Part shown: positions 62,785 to 64,000 of the stretch, piece by piece
Position numbering within the stretch: position 1 is the stretch's first letter
Layout: the number at the start of each line of letters is the position of its first letter
Assembly (NCBI GenBank): GCA_038380795.1
Contig: CM076269.1
Span: 5,828,001 to 5,892,000, forward strand
DNA length: 64,000 bases
Reading direction: 5' to 3'
From: Pyrocephalus nanus
Taxonomy: Eukaryota; Chordata; Aves; Passeriformes; Tyrannidae
Notes under the pieces: generated by a model
Told to the model about the DNA's origin: nothing
Database searches by the model: none
Seen by the model: only the letters and a program-made list of their open reading frames with translations
Translations under genes and position numbers: made by a program

Positions 62785-64000
62785 CTGAGTAGTTGTAGAT
62801 GGGAAACTCAAGACTTTAAACAGAATCTAACCTATTTGACCATGGCAGCTTAACACTAACATTAAAACAAGCCATAGGTAAAATAAATGTGCTTCTACAT
62901 TTATAACCACAGGCACCTTTTCTCCATCTTAGTGCACTTCTGACACTAAATGCACTTCTGATGTCTGAGAAATAAAAAATTGATCCAATGCATAAGCATA
63001 AATAATGGGTTTTCTAATGACTTATCATTGCAGGTGTCTAGACCAGGGCTCACTCCAAGAGAGCCCTTGGCACTGGCCACCATCACAGATGCCTACAAGG
63101 CTGCCAAGTTGTCAAGAGAAGGAAAAACATCAGCAGAAAGAGCTTGGACTGCTTTACTATGTTCATGAATTTAGCAAAGAATAAATGGATTTCATACTGT
63201 CTTGTCCACTCTGCAGTGTTCTTGGACGCACATATATCTGTGTGAAAATGGCAGGAAAAGCAAAGATGATGAAATATCATGGAGGAGATGTACCTCCTGA
63301 TTAAAAAAAATGCCTAGGATGCCTAACTCTGCCTCCTCCTTACCACAGTCTGCATTAATGCCAGGTGACAAGGACATGCTAGATATAAGTGAGACATGTC
63401 CCCCTCTCAGAGAGGTTCAGCTGAAGGCTGCAGGCTCCAAAAACCCACACTTTCACTGGGACTGACTGTAAAGTGCGGTGTTTGTATGATCACAGCCTCC
63501 TGCAAAGTGAGCTCAGAGAGGTGGAACTGTGTGCAGCAGATGGAGGTGCTGGAGGTTTCTTACTCCTTGCTCCAGGGCCCATACAAGCAGGTGCAGACAG
63601 AGTTTAAAAAGACAGGTAGGAAGAGTACTGGAGAAAGATAAAATTTAAGCAGAAAATGGAGAATGATGGAACTGAAAAGTTAACAGCTTGTCCAAAATCA
63701 AGAGGAGTCCTGGCAGTGGATGAGGAAATAAGATTGTGCTGGCTCAAAACAGCAGAATAAGTGGGGATGTGCATCACAGAGGAAGAGATTATCAAAACTC
63801 AGCAGCTGCTTCTTCTTGAAACTGAATCCTAAGCAAACATTTTGTTTGTGCTGTATCAGACAGATCTGAGGCAGCTTAACAAATCTAGCAGTGGTAGTCC
63901 AGCCCAAGTCATAAATATATCAAGCTGTGACAGATATAAATAGATAGTATAGGCTATCTTTACTCAACACATCCCAAATGAGAAATAGAAAACAAGAAAG
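62785..64000. other. Probably the next intron of the minus-strand gene
   Basis: It lies upstream of the penultimate exon on the minus strand. No further minus-strand exon was recognised, so the preceding exon is likely beyond the window. It contains an 18-base near-tandem duplication (TGCACTTCTGA motif twice at about 62,934-62,962). Confidence 0.35.

Noticed and set aside
63034..63168. Forward open segment after an AG (ATCATTGCAG) that looked like a terminal exon.
   Set aside because: The polypyrimidine tract is weak, it is on the opposite strand to the supported gene, and the short peptide is not recognised.
1..64000. CRISPR arrays, prokaryotic operons, phage or plasmid genes, rRNA and tRNA genes.
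   Set aside because: No regularly spaced direct repeats, no operon-like gene packing, no ribosome-binding-site pattern, and no tRNA or rRNA signature was seen. The repeats and splice signals point to a vertebrate.

Overview
This window is vertebrate genomic DNA, most likely from a bird. Two retroposon tails at about 8.1 kb and 30.1 kb begin with the doubled ATCATAGAATCATAGAA end typical of avian/reptilian CR1 elements. Interspersed repeats are otherwise sparse and old (an eroded CR1/L2-type piece near 55 kb and MIR-like SINE scraps). There are no long open reading frames, no operon-like packing and no prokaryotic signals. Nearly all of the longer open frames look like chance frames in intergenic or intronic DNA.

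Layout: (1) 1-7.1 kb is AT-rich non-coding DNA with no recognisable gene. (2) 7.1-13.6 kb is a CpG-rich block, made of CpG islands at about 7.1-7.4, 10.7-11.7, 12.0-12.5 and 13.1-13.6 kb. Between them lies an AT-rich core (12.6-13.15 kb) that still keeps many CpGs. This looks like the promoter or unmethylated valley of a developmental gene or long non-coding RNA, but no recognisable coding exon is in it. (3) 13.6-46 kb is a gene-poor stretch with weak exon-like segments (13,998-14,089, 15,955-16,056, 29,063-29,234), CR1 and MIR-like fragments, a local repeat pair and one hairpin. (4) 46-64 kb belongs to a minus-strand gene. Its last coding exon (50,972-51,194) and the exon before it (62,686-62,784) are both bounded by splice signals and join in phase across an intron of about 11.5 kb. 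The exon also gives way to a probable long AU-rich 3' UTR ending near 45.95 kb.

The joined exons encode the last 106 residues of a protein. They contain an Asn-Thr-Thr sequon created at the splice junction, a hydrophilic Pro/Ser/Arg-rich stem, small residues (SSAAAS), and a terminal hydrophobic tail with no cytoplasmic domain. This is the layout of a GPI-anchor signal. I could not name the protein. The best-supported results are this exon pair, the CpG-rich domain and the CR1 copies. Everything else is tentative and scored accordingly.
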